Origin: Ganoderma boninense
Lineage: Eukaryota > Basidiomycota > Agaricomycetes > Polyporales > Polyporaceae
Direction: 5' to 3'
Assembly (NCBI GenBank): GCA_002900995.3
Contig: CM035305.1
Coordinates: 558,001-622,000 of the forward strand
DNA: 64,000 nucleotides
The position numbers and the translations under genes are program-made. Every line of letters begins with the position of its first letter. The first letter of the stretch is position 1. The notes under the pieces are model-generated. The model searched no databases and was not told the origin of the DNA. It was given only the letters and a program-made list of their open reading frames with translations. This document shows positions 1 through 10,100 of the stretch, piece after piece.

Positions 1-2
1 GC

Positions 3-413
3 GAGTACACGGCCGTCATGCGGCTCGAGATCGCGGCGGCGCCCGCCGCGCACGAGTACGCGTACGCGTACATGGTACCCGAGATTGATATCCTGTGGGG
101 CGGCCGGGGAGCGGAGCCTGGTCTCCGGTCGCCCGCGGATTGCTCAGCCGGCTCTGCCATGGACGTTGACGGTGAGGATACTACTGCCGAAAACCCATTC
201 TCGCCTTCGCGGTGGTACCGCTCCGACTCGTGCTCGAGCTCAGATTCGGGGCTGGGGTCGGATGCCGGCCTGAGGGACCCCGTCTTCAGGCTGGACCGCC
301 CGGTGACCCTTACCGCGCACGTGCTGTGGGACGAGGTGATGAGGGAAGACTCTCAGCATCTCACCTACGGCTATGGCCGGAAGGCAGTCAGTGGCTTTGA
401 CGATGACTGGTAA
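3..413 (+). CDS. Ser/Thr protein kinase, 3' end only (5' part outside window)
   Basis: Only the last ~136 codons lie in the window; the frame is open to the left edge. No catalytic motif is present. It is identified by alignment with the tail of the complete kinase at 30328-31696: both share TAVxR, then VPEIDIL/APEIDIL, DCSAGSAMDVD, and a C-terminal PVxxTAHVxWDEVM. The paralogs therefore share the region after the kinase domain, and this one carries an extra C-terminal extension of about 21 residues ending GFDDDW. The first in-frame ATG (18) is internal to the homologous region and is not the start. Substrate and pathway are unknown; the paralog resembles Ran1/Sks1-like kinases. The two genes lie in opposite orientation about 30 kb apart. 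Confidence 0.75.
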   Translation, partial: EYTAVMRLEIAAAPAAHEYAYAYMVPEIDILWGGRGAEPGLRSPADCSAGSAMDVDGEDTTAENPFSPSRWYRSDSCSSSDSGLGSDAGLRDPVFRLDRPVTLTAHVLWDEVMREDSQHLTYGYGRKAVSGFDDDW

Positions 414-564
414 AACGGTACGCACTGCAGTTGATATAACCACGTCAAGCGGAGGCTCATCACCGGAATAATCTATTAAGGTTGCATCCATGCCGTTCTG
501 CCATGTCCGAACCACTTCATTCCCATTCCCTTTCTTTCTTTTTCTCTTTCTCTCCCCCCGCATT

Positions 565-606
565 GATTTCGGTTTCGGTTTCGGTTTCGGTTTCGGTTTC
601 GATTTC
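565..606. repeat. GGTTTC hexanucleotide microsatellite
   Basis: Seven tandem hexamers: five perfect GGTTTC units flanked by GATTTC at both ends. It lies in the 3' flank of the partial kinase. Antisense reading gives a Lys-Pro run that is simply the repeat translated. Confidence 0.9.
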
Positions 607-653
607 AATTTTCTTTTGACTCGGACGGACACCTCGCGTGCCCCGCCTCCCTT

Positions 654-745
654 GTACGAAAAGTCATATAGGCGATGCGGGCACCTCTTGTATGACACAG
701 TAGATAGACTTTCCGACTTCGGACAAATTGGACACTGCATGGACC
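654..745 (+). repeat. Inverted copy of kinase 3'-flank block (copy 1)
   Basis: The reverse complement aligns over about 90 bp with 30030-30150. Shared landmarks include CATGCAGTGTCC, TCTATCTACT, AAGAGGTGCC and TGACTTTTCG. In both places the block lies 200-300 bp downstream of the stop codon of a paralogous kinase and in the same sense relative to that gene. This indicates that the duplication took the 3' untranslated or flanking DNA along with the gene. Confidence 0.75.
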
Positions 746-1032
746 TTGTATTAGATCACATTCCCCACATAGACACAAGACACAAAAGAACATCAATTTC
801 ATTTTACTATATCGACTCTCGAGCGGGGACTCTGCGAGTGGAGCGAAAGCGAGAGTAGACAGCAAAGGTAGGGTCGACAGATCTAGAGTGACATTGAGCC
901 TGAGTGCTCCGGGCAGGCGATGGGTCGGAATGGGCACGAGTGTTGCTCAGCTTCCGATTCCAAGGGCCACCAGAGCTTCGTCCATGAGAGCCCAGGCAGT
1001 CATGCTCGCCCGATAACCGATAGCCCTGAGCA

Positions 1033-3522
1033 CTAGACTCTCTTGAGCTTGTCTGCCGCTGGCCACCCGAGTCCGTACACGGGATGCTTGCTGTCCGGAG
1101 GTTCCAGAATATGGAGGAACGCCCGTGCGATCGCATCGTGATTGTTCAACGGCGACTTGGAGGGATCAGGCGGGGGCAGAGCTGGAGTCACGGTAGTTGC
1201 CGGGCCCGTGGCTAGCCTGAGGGACTCGCCGCGGTCGACTTCAGGACCCGCTGTCGCCGCAGCGGAGACTCGGACAGAGGTGTGCATGTGTGAGAATCGT
1301 CCACGGTGCACGGACATTTTCTCTTGGCTCAGTGCCGCGATGTGGGGTGGCTGGGGAGGAGGGAACTGGATGTGGTGGTAGTGGCGGTAGCAGAGCCCGG
1401 AGAGCGCGTCGAGCAGGGACTGCAAAGGCTGCTGCTCGCGAGGTCGAAGCTCGACGAATGGCTTGTTCTTGACAAGCAACTGCAACTTCTCGATGCTGCC
1501 CCTGTACAGCCCATCGGAACTTGAGCAGCGAACACGATCGTAGACTCTGGCGATGAACGAGGCGACCATGTGATCGTCGTCGGAGAGCTCGTTCGGGAGG
1601 TGCTTCAGTGCACAGTAGTTCAGGACGTGCACAAACGACTCGAGGTCGTCGGAGAGCTCGTGTCGCTGTTCCGGACCTGTATGCTGCAGCCTAGCAGAGA
1701 TAAATGGCCATGTGCCCTAAAAGTCCAAGTTTTAACGTCAGCGACATTGACAATGGTTGAATCGGCGGATGTGCCTTACTGAGCGAGTGTTGTGGCTAAA
1801 CGCTGGATTCTCCAACTCCTCCTGCGTTCGCGCAAGGTCCCAATCCGCCAGCAGGCCTTTCGCGGTCCGGGGGTTCGGAGGGCCCTCAGGATCTTCATCG
1901 AGGATGAGGATGTTGCCGGTGCTGACGTCCCGATGGAGCATACGAGCCGACAACCATGCGACTGAGTGAGCTGAGAAGATTCGAGACGTAGTCAGTCACT
2001 CGCCGGGTCACAACCAAGACGTGCTGAAAAAAAGGTACCGTCAATGGCACACAGGACCGCCACGACCAGTTCCAGGGAGTTCGTGAAATCCTCGAGGGGC
2101 CGGCAGACCTCTTTGAGGACGAGACGAACGTGCGTGCGAGCAGTGAGGAGCCTGTCTGAGTCCCGGCCAGCGGAAGTGGGGGTGTCCTGCACCACGCCGT
2201 TCCAGATCACATCACCCCCTCCGAGGAGGGTCGGGATCAAGAGCGGTTGGCCAGCAGGCCGCTCGGCACTGTTGAGGAGGACGTAAGTGTCGTACTCGGA
2301 CCGAATCTTGTTGGAGGATGGCCGCCAGCTGTCCTTGATAACCACAATCTTCCCCGTCGCGATGTCGTACGCGGTGTACACCTTCGTTCCCCGCCCATAC
2401 AGGGCCCGACTAGCAGACATCGGCTTCCCTATGAGGAACTCCCGCCTCTCGACGGGGTCGCTGGGAAGAACGGCCCTGTTCGCGTCCTGGGTGAACGGGC
2501 CTTCGATGGTCAGCTTGCAGATGGGCCAACCGGTAGTACCGTCCGCCGTGCCCTCGGACTCCATGGCGGCATCCGCCAGTGCCCGGCCGACCGCCGAGTC
2601 CGGGACATAGCGGGTATGCAGGCTGCGAAAGAGCCTGGCGTCGGCCTCGCTCGCAGGTGTCACAGTGGGGTCATACCCTCTTCCTGCGCGGTCCTGCCGA
2701 GCGAGACGGTAGAGGAACTTCCCGATGATCTCGGGGTGGAGGGCGTAGTCGAACTCGACGCTCATCGAAGCCCCGGCTCGGTCGAAATGTATGAGCTGCG
2801 CTCTCTCGTTCACGAAGAAGATCATGAAGACGAAGAGACGGTGCTGGCTGTCGCAGAGCTCAGCGACGCAGTCCATCATATGGCTGTAACGCTCCAGAGC
2901 CTGACGGTGGGCCTCCGAAGACTCGGATGTGGTGTATATGGAGGACTCGCTCCCACGCGTAGACGTAGACGTAACTGGAGGAAGCGATTCAGAGATCGAT
3001 GACCGGGTGCAGGAAGACGGAGGACTGTTGGTTCTAGGGGAGGCCGCTGTTCGTGCCGCTGTCACTGTCTCGTGCTTGACTTGTACGGGGACCTCCATTG
3101 AGTGGTAGCACATGCAGGGAAATTCAGGCGAATCCCCCAGCGAGGCGGTAGCAGACCGCTCCACATTAAAATCTCGGCGTATGGCGGGGGTTCGGAATAC
3201 GGCTAGTTCTGGGCAGATTCGAGGAGCGCCATGGCTTGCGCAATACCGTGACGTAGAACAAGATACCCAGGAGTCAATGCTCTCCACCGTCGCAATCGCG
3301 TCCTGCAGGCTCTTTTTCTGCCGCACAGCATCAGTAGAGCATAAGTGACGTAAATCAGAGTCAAGTTCCCCACAGGCGATTCAGACTCACCAAGCCCGCG
3401 CACATGGTGCGTTCCGAAGTGAGGTCGACGTCGAAGACGTTCCATCGGAGGTTATCGGGGAGGTCTTCACCGGGAAGGTAGGTGTCGAACCAGTCGTCTA
3501 GCTCGGGCTCCCCCCATGCCAT
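1033..3522 (-). CDS. FunK1-type fungal protein kinase (paralog A)
   Basis: Four exons: 3522-3391, 3317-2039, 1970-1780, 1716-1033, giving 761 residues. FunK1 hallmarks, in order: N-terminal LDDWFDTYLPGEDLPDNLRW leader, kinase lysine motif VVIKDSWRPS, VLKEVCRPLEDF, catalytic loop LHRDVSTGNILI, ADWDLA (standing for DFG), GTWPFISARL, then a FVHVLNYCAL region. Asp and Asn of the catalytic loop are both present, so it should be active. The family (Pkinase_fungal) is expanded in basidiomycetes and its substrates are unknown. Gene B lies directly upstream in the same direction, and gene C at 33884-36258 shares all intron positions. All introns are GT-AG; the start is chosen because all three paralogs begin M-x-W before the acidic leader. 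Confidence 0.88.
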
Positions 3523-4072
3523 CTCCTACCAATGGAAATTGACGCGTACTGTATGTAGCAGGACTTTCGAACCAGTGTGAGTGTGAGGGACGGGGAAGGT
3601 TGCGCGGGCCCGGGGGAGTCAAGGCGATGCTTAGTTAGTAGGGGCCAGGTTGTCTCAACGCCACGAGGAGCGGCAGCGGAGTCAAAAAACGAAAAGTACA
3701 CGTCTATATCGTAGAGGGTTGAGGATAGGGCTGTATACGTTAGTGGTCGTTCGAAAAGTTCACTTGCGGCCCCCCGGCGCCGGCGCCGGTGGCTGTGCAT
3801 ATCTCACGCACTGGCACAGAAGGAGCTTCGCCGCTACTTAAATGGTTCGCATCCGAGTCCAAGTCTTAATGTACCAGCTCTACCTCTACCTACATGCTTC
3901 AGCACAGTACTAAAGATAACATCACCGAGGGGATGCAGGCGTCCGTTTAGTAGTAGCTCCTGGAGACCACTGCCTCAGGCTCGCGGGCTCGACCAGAATC
4001 CCACGCTTACGACTCGGAAAGCTACACTGGCAGTGACAGGCCCGGGGGCCGTTCTAGAAAGCCAGTGGGCCA
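3523..4072. other. Intergenic between tandem FunK1 genes A and B
   Basis: Holds the promoter of gene A and the 3' flank of gene B, both transcribed leftward. No further gene or repeat is recognised. Confidence 0.5.
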
Positions 4073-6651
4073 CTAGGGCCACCTGGGGTTGGCGACCCCG
4101 AACGGGGCGTACCTTGGGAATCCAGGACTCTCCGAATATTCGTATTTGCTAGTGCTGCCGCCCGCCGGGCCCGAGACGCTGCCAATGACACTGGACTCCG
4201 GGGCCCCGTTGCCAGTGAGAGGGCTCGCCCTGTGGATCTTGTCGCCGACTGGCCACAGATGCCCCGGCCCGCCGTGCGCAGGACTCGGATGCAATGATGA
4301 TGATGATGATGATGATGGGGGGGCTGGCGGGCGAAGAACGTGGAGGAACTGCCGGTAGATCGCCGCGTGGTCCTTGAAGGGCGACTTTGAAGGATCAGGG
4401 GCGGGAGGGTCAATTCGGGGTGGGGGACGCTCAGTAGGCTCTGCGTCGACGGACTCGGACTCGGACTCGAACTCCGGGTCGACAAAGCACACCCCCAACT
4501 CGTCCACGTTGTCTTTGAGGACTTCGAAGGACACGCCCTCGCGAGGACGGCGGGGCGGGGGTGGCGGCGGCGCGAACTGGACGTGGTGGTAGTGCTGCGA
4601 GCACAGCTCGGAGAGCGCGTCGAGGAGGTGCTGCAGGGGCTGCCTCTGGGGCAGGAGGTAGACGAACGGCGTGCCCTTGGCGAGGCGTTCCAGCTTCTCC
4701 AGGCTGCCCGTCTCCCGCCCGCCGTCGGACGCTGGGCGGACGTGGTGGTAGACTCGCGAGACGAACGAGGCGAGCGTGTGGTCTTCGCTGGAGAGGTCGT
4801 GGGGGAGGTGCGCGAGCGCGCAGTAGTTGAGGACGTGCACGAACGACTCGAGGTCGTCCGCGAGCTCGTGCGGTTGGTCGATATCGGAGTGCTGGAGACG
4901 CGCGGAGATGAACGGCCAGGTGCCCTGTTGGCTCGTGTCACTCGTCAGTGAGCCCTGTCGGCAAAGAGAGCGTGCTTATGGGGTGCCTTACGGATCGGGT
5001 GTTTGGTGTGAGCGCGAGATCTTTCAACTCATCTTTCGTTCTTGCGAGATCCCAGTCTGCGAGGAGTCCCTTGGACGTCTGCGGATCTGGGGGGTCCTCT
5101 GGGTTCTTATCGAGGATGAGGATGCTGTCGACGCTGACGTCTCTATGGAGGATGTTCGCCGCCTTCCATGCACCTGCATGCGCTGAGGGGGTTACAGTGG
5201 CGGGATTAGTTCCTCGCCGCCTGCGATCACGATGGGGACGGAGAGGACGCACCGTTGAGAGCGTACAGAGTCACTTTCACCAGTTCTGAAGAACTGATGA
5301 ACTCTTCGAGGTGCCGGCAGACTTCTTTGAAGACTAGCCGGCAATGGACGCGAGTGCTGACCGGGACCAGATCTGGAGACCCCGAGGTTCGAGCTTCTTG
5401 AATCGCGCCCTCCCATGTGACATCACCCCCTCCGAGAAGTGTAGGGATGGAGAACAGCCCATCGAGGCGGGGTTTAGCAGCATACAGCTGGAGGTAGGTG
5501 TCGTACTCAGAACGCACGCTCTCAGAGCTCCCTCGCCAGCTGTCCTTGATGACCACCACTTGATCCCTCGCCGGGTCATAGGCGATATGCATTTTTGTGC
5601 CGCGCCCCGCTGAGGGCTCCCAGGTGCTCATCGGCCTTCCGACGAGATATTCCCGCCGAGAGACAGGTGCATCTGGAAGGACAGCCGCAGAGCCATCCCG
5701 AGAGAAGCGGCCTTCGACACAGAGCCTGTAGACAGGCCAGCCCCCCGTGGCAGCGTCGCGCAGACCGCGGCCCACGGCCGAGGCAGCGTGGTAACTAGCA
5801 CGCGTGTGCAGATTGCGGAAGAGCTCGGCGTCAGCCTCGTTTGCGCGAGTCGCAGTCGGGTCGTGGCCCGCAGCGGTGCGACTAGTACTAGTACTGCGAG
5901 AGAGGCGGTGCAGAAACGTCCCGAGAACCTCGGGGCGGCGGGTATAGTCGAACTCGGGGGTCATCGAGACCCCCGTCCTGGCGAAGCGCAGGAGCCGCGC
6001 CTTGTCTTCGACGAAGAGGATCATGAAGACGGACAGACGATGCTGGCGGTCGAATACCCTGGCCACAGGCTCCTCCAGCTGGTCAGCGTCCTCGTCGAGA
6101 TTGGACTCGCAATCGGACATCTCGTCAGATGGGGGCAGGGGCGTTTTGGAGGAGAGGGAGGCAGCGCGCCTCACTTCAACGAGGACGTCAACCTCGGAGT
6201 AACGAGCGAGGCGCGAGTCGGTGGGCGTTCGCGAAGTGGCGGCAGACCGGAGCGTGTCAGGATTGGGGCGCGACGTGGGATATATTCCGAGCTCTGGAGA
6301 AAACTCGAGACGGGGCGCGTCCCACCCTGTGTCGAAAGAGTCATCGTCGACAGGGAGAGCGCGGTGTGTGATGAGTGCTTCCAGGTGGCTGCACCCTACG
6401 GTCGTCATTGTATCCTGTAGGCCCTTTCGCTATCATAATCATTGGACATGAGCGGTGCTGGACGACATGATAACGCTGCGGATGGAATTGCCACGACTCA
6501 CCAAGCCTGGGTACATCCACGCGGTGTCGACGTTATTTGGGTTTGTTGTTAGATCGACGTGGAAAGGCGTCCATTCGAGGCTATCCGGTAGATCCTGTCC
6601 AGGGAGATATTTGTCGAACCAGTCCTCCTCACTTTCCTCCCACCAATCCAT
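4073..6651 (-). CDS. FunK1-type fungal protein kinase (paralog B), catalytic Asn lost
   Basis: Four exons: 6651-6502, 6414-5253, 5182-4992, 4924-4073; 784 residues. Same architecture as gene A: acidic leader with DWFDKYLPGQDLPDSLEW, VVIKDSWRGS, VFKEVCRHLEEF, HRDVSVDSILI, ADWDLA, GTWPFISARL. The catalytic loop has Ser where the family has Asn (HRDVSVDS instead of HRDxSxxN), a metal-binding position, so activity is doubtful. The C-terminal tail is longer than in A or C and includes Asp/Glu-Ser runs, a Pro-rich stretch and a polySer tract from a trinucleotide repeat at 4293-4317. An alternative in-frame ATG at 6705 would add 18 residues; 6651 matches the paralogs better. Confidence 0.87.
4293..4317. 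repeat. Trinucleotide (ATG/CAT) microsatellite in FunK1 B
   Basis: About eight ATG units on the plus strand. On the coding strand it is read as TCA codons, giving a Ser run near the C-terminus of paralog B. Paralogs A and C lack it. Confidence 0.85.
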
Positions 6652-7106
6652 CCCCTTGCCAGCTGGAGGAGCTGGAGGAGCGAAGCGAGAGTTGTGGTAT
6701 GTCATGGGCGCAGTCAAGGATAGTGTGCCTGAGCGTGAGGTTGAAGATGCGCCGGACAGTTCCGGTGTCCGATCCGATCGGCCGAGGTGCCCGGGAAGGT
6801 GATGGGCGCTTGAGCGCTTCGGCGAGTGACGCAGGTCTGCGAAGCCGATGATGCTCACCAATATGGCCCTGCCTTCCCGCCGTATGGCTGCCGCGGCATT
6901 GCAGGGCATTGCCTGGCCCAACTCTCCCATCCTCCACGCTGTCCATTCGACATGCTGCGCACCCTGTAGCGCTCCCAGGACGTTGCTCAAAGCGGTGAAC
7001 CCCCCAGCACATCGGTACCCTCACCTCTCTCACCCGGTCTGCCGATTGCTCTCCATCTGTCTGACCCCTCGGAGCCTCCTCGCCATCCCCGGGCACCATC
7101 AGGACC
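6652..7106. other. Divergent promoter region, FunK1 B / ABC transporter
   Basis: 455 bp between the divergent starts of FunK1 B (minus) and the ABC transporter (plus). It presumably holds both promoters; no specific element is recognised. Confidence 0.45.
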
Positions 7107-10100
7107 ATGGCGGGACTATTCTTTCGGCAGTTCTGGGCGCTGTTTCGGAAGAACTGGATCGTAATGTCCAAGCACCCATGGGTACGTCCCTTCTAACCTC
7201 ACCGAACCAAGACGAGCCAACAACTCCCGCAACCTTCTATATGCTAGTTAAACGTTATACGATGCTTCATCATGCCCATCGCGTACGGCATATTCCTCGC
7301 AGTCGCCCAGATCTTCCTCAACAAGCCTAACAACGTAAGCTCAGCTCCCGCCTTCTCTCCCTCTAAAGTATCCGCTCGCTTGGCACTCATCGACCTCTGT
7401 CCCTTCCACTGCCAGTACGGCCTCGGCACGTCAGTCCCAGTCCCCCGCCTCGCCGACGTCTTCGACGGCTCCCTCGCCCTCGTCTGGGCCGACGGGACGA
7501 ACGGCGCCGGGTCCAATCCCTCCGCCCACGACATCATGTCCCGCGTCACGAGCGGGTTCTCCGGCAAGCAGCTCAGTGCCGTCCGGCAGCTGGACTCCCC
7601 CGCCGACATCCCGTCGGCATGCCCGCAGAACTTCAACCTCTTCTCCGAGTGCTTCGCCGCCGTCGCGTTCAACTCTCTGCCTGGGGCGAACGGGTCGCTG
7701 CCGCTGAACTACACGCTCCGGGCGGACGGCGGTCTGTTCCATATCGACGTTACGAAGCATAACAGCGACTACGAGAAGAGGCTTTTGCCACTCCAGTGGG
7801 CAGTTGACAGCGTACGTTCTCTTGTTTGCCATGGCGGTCGACTATTGCCATGGCTTTGATCGTGGATAACGGTCTACTTCATTGACCAGTGTCCCCCAGG
7901 ACATAGCTAAACTAAAACTAACTTACGCGCATATAGGCAATCATTGATCTTCAAAGTGGTGCCGCACCCCAGACACCTTTAGAGTGGCCATTCACTCAGG
8001 AAACCAATGACGAGCAGTTCACTGAGATTCGATTGAGTCAGTCCAGCGCTTGTGGCTATTATCCTTGATGTTGACTTCATTTCCAAGGTTATATTCGCGG
8101 ACTGAGGACGCTCTTGGTTCTTGCTTTGTAAGTATGAGGCAATCAGAGCGCATATACTCAGCCACCCACATGCTCTTAGGTTCATATGCTATGTCGGCAT
8201 ATCTTACCAGCTGCCAGGATCGTTTGGAGGAGAACGTGCTAACCTTTTGACTGCGCACCTCAAAGTTATGGGTCTCCTTGACTCAGCTCGTATCATGTAC
8301 GCGGCTCTTTTCATTTGTCGCCATTCTTCAGCGTATTCACCAGCGCATGAAGCTCCTGGCATCTCAGTGTTTCACTAGCGTATCTTCCGGCCTGGATCAT
8401 CGTCTCTATTATATGGCACTTCCGGATTTTCACTGCGACGAACGTCGGCGTCATCATTGTCGTTCATCTGCTGCTCGGCCTCACGCTTGCCAGCTGGTCG
8501 TTCTTCGTTGCTACCCCATTCGGCAAGAGCCCGCAGCTCGCCGCGGTCGCATCGACGTTCCTCGCCATCGTCTTCGCGATCCTTGCACTCGTGTTCAGCC
8601 GCGCAAGTACGGGTGCGGCGTTCATCTTCACCATCATCTTTCCCCCAGGCTTCTACATCTTCGCCATCCGAGCGATCTGCGGCTGGGAGGTGCATCAGCT
8701 TGCTACGAACGTCCTCCAGCCCGATCCCGACAACGCCCTCAGGCTTCTCCCTCTGATAATAGCGGCTATCGTGAGTTGAGTCGTCTATTCTTGCTCGCGT
8801 CTGCTCACCTCTGTCGCTCAGATCAACGTGTTCCTCTGGCCATACCTTGCTGTATTGTGGGAAAGCCGCCTGTACGACGCTCGTAATCCCTCAAGTGGCC
8901 CCTGGTTGTCCCGCATCTTCAAGAGGAAGCAGAGCGGTCTGATTGACGGTGCGCCGACCATAGCCCCCGACACCGCGATCTCGATTCGCAACCTCGGCAA
9001 GGACTTCAAGCCGTCGTTCTTCAAGGGCGACAAGGACGTCGTGACAGCGGTGTCCGACCTCAGCTTGGAGATCCCCAAGTTCGGCATATACGTCCTGCTC
9101 GGTTCCAACGGGTGCGTTGCCTGTCGCGGTTGCTCTCTGCACACCACGCTTTGTATATTAATAACCTCGTGCCCGGCAGCGCGGGGAAGTCGACGACGAT
9201 GTCCATCCTCGCGGGCCTGCTCGGGCGGACGCGGGGCACGGTCACGTTCGAGGGCGGCGTCGAGCGGCCGCCGCGTGGGACAATCGGGATCGTGCCGCAG
9301 AAGAACGTGCTCTTCCCGGAGCTGACGTGCTACCAGACGCTGCGGGTGTGGAAGGCGGTCAAGCGCTCCACTGGCCGGGACGACGACGATATCGAGCAGC
9401 TGTTGAGAGACTGTGACTTGGGCAAGAAGATACATTATAATGCGAACGCGCTGAGTGGGGGCCAGAAGAGGAAGCTGCAGTTGGCGATTGGGCTGATTGG
9501 AGGTTCGAAGAGTGCGTGTGTTTGTTGTGTTCATCTTGTAGTGTGTTGACCAGTCAATCATCGTAGTCATCTTGGTCGATGAGGTAAGGAGTTGTTGAAT
9601 GGGACGTCGGTCGCTGTACTGACGGAGCTCCGCAGTGCACATCCGGAGTCGATCCTCTTTCCCGCAGAGCATTGTGGCGAACACTGAGTGCAGTGAGGAA
9701 CGACCGAACTGTGGTTTTTACCACGCACGTAAGTGCATTTGCTTCGAGTGCGGGACAGAGGCTGACCTGATAGGCGAACAGTTCCTCGACGAGGCGGACT
9801 TGCTCGCTGACACGATTGCAGTGCTCGCAGCTCCCGGGAAGCTCGTCGCGCATGGCACGCCTGTCGCCTTGAAGTCAACTCTTGGAGAGGGATACACCGT
9901 CAACGTATCCTTCGCGCCTGAAGAGAAGGTGAAGCCGGTGCGGACAGCAGAAGGCGAATTGCTAGAACAGATTCACTCAATTGCGCCACTTGCGTACACT
10001 TCGTCGTCCGCGCCGAACGAAGTTTCCTACCATTTGAAGCTGAAGGACCCCAGCATCGTACGCAGAGTGCTCGAGCTCGTAGAGAAGAACCGGGAACGCC

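Larger units (their letters stand above)
414..1032. other. Intergenic: hexanucleotide repeat and conserved kinase 3' flank
   Basis: Gap between the kinase stop and the FunK1 stop (tail to tail). It holds a pyrimidine-rich tract (520-556), a GGTTTC hexamer array (565-606) and a block at 654-745 that is homologous, in inverted orientation, to 30030-30150 downstream of the paralogous kinase. No gene is recognised. Confidence 0.6.

Noticed and set aside
240..740. 166-codon minus-strand open frame with a Lys-Pro repeat
   Set aside because: It is the GGTTTC microsatellite read antisense plus the 3'-flank block, and overlaps the kinase coding end; no domain or splice support.
4293..4317. CRISPR-like or structured repeat
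   Set aside because: Simple trinucleotide microsatellite inside a coding exon; no spacer structure, and the organism is a eukaryote.
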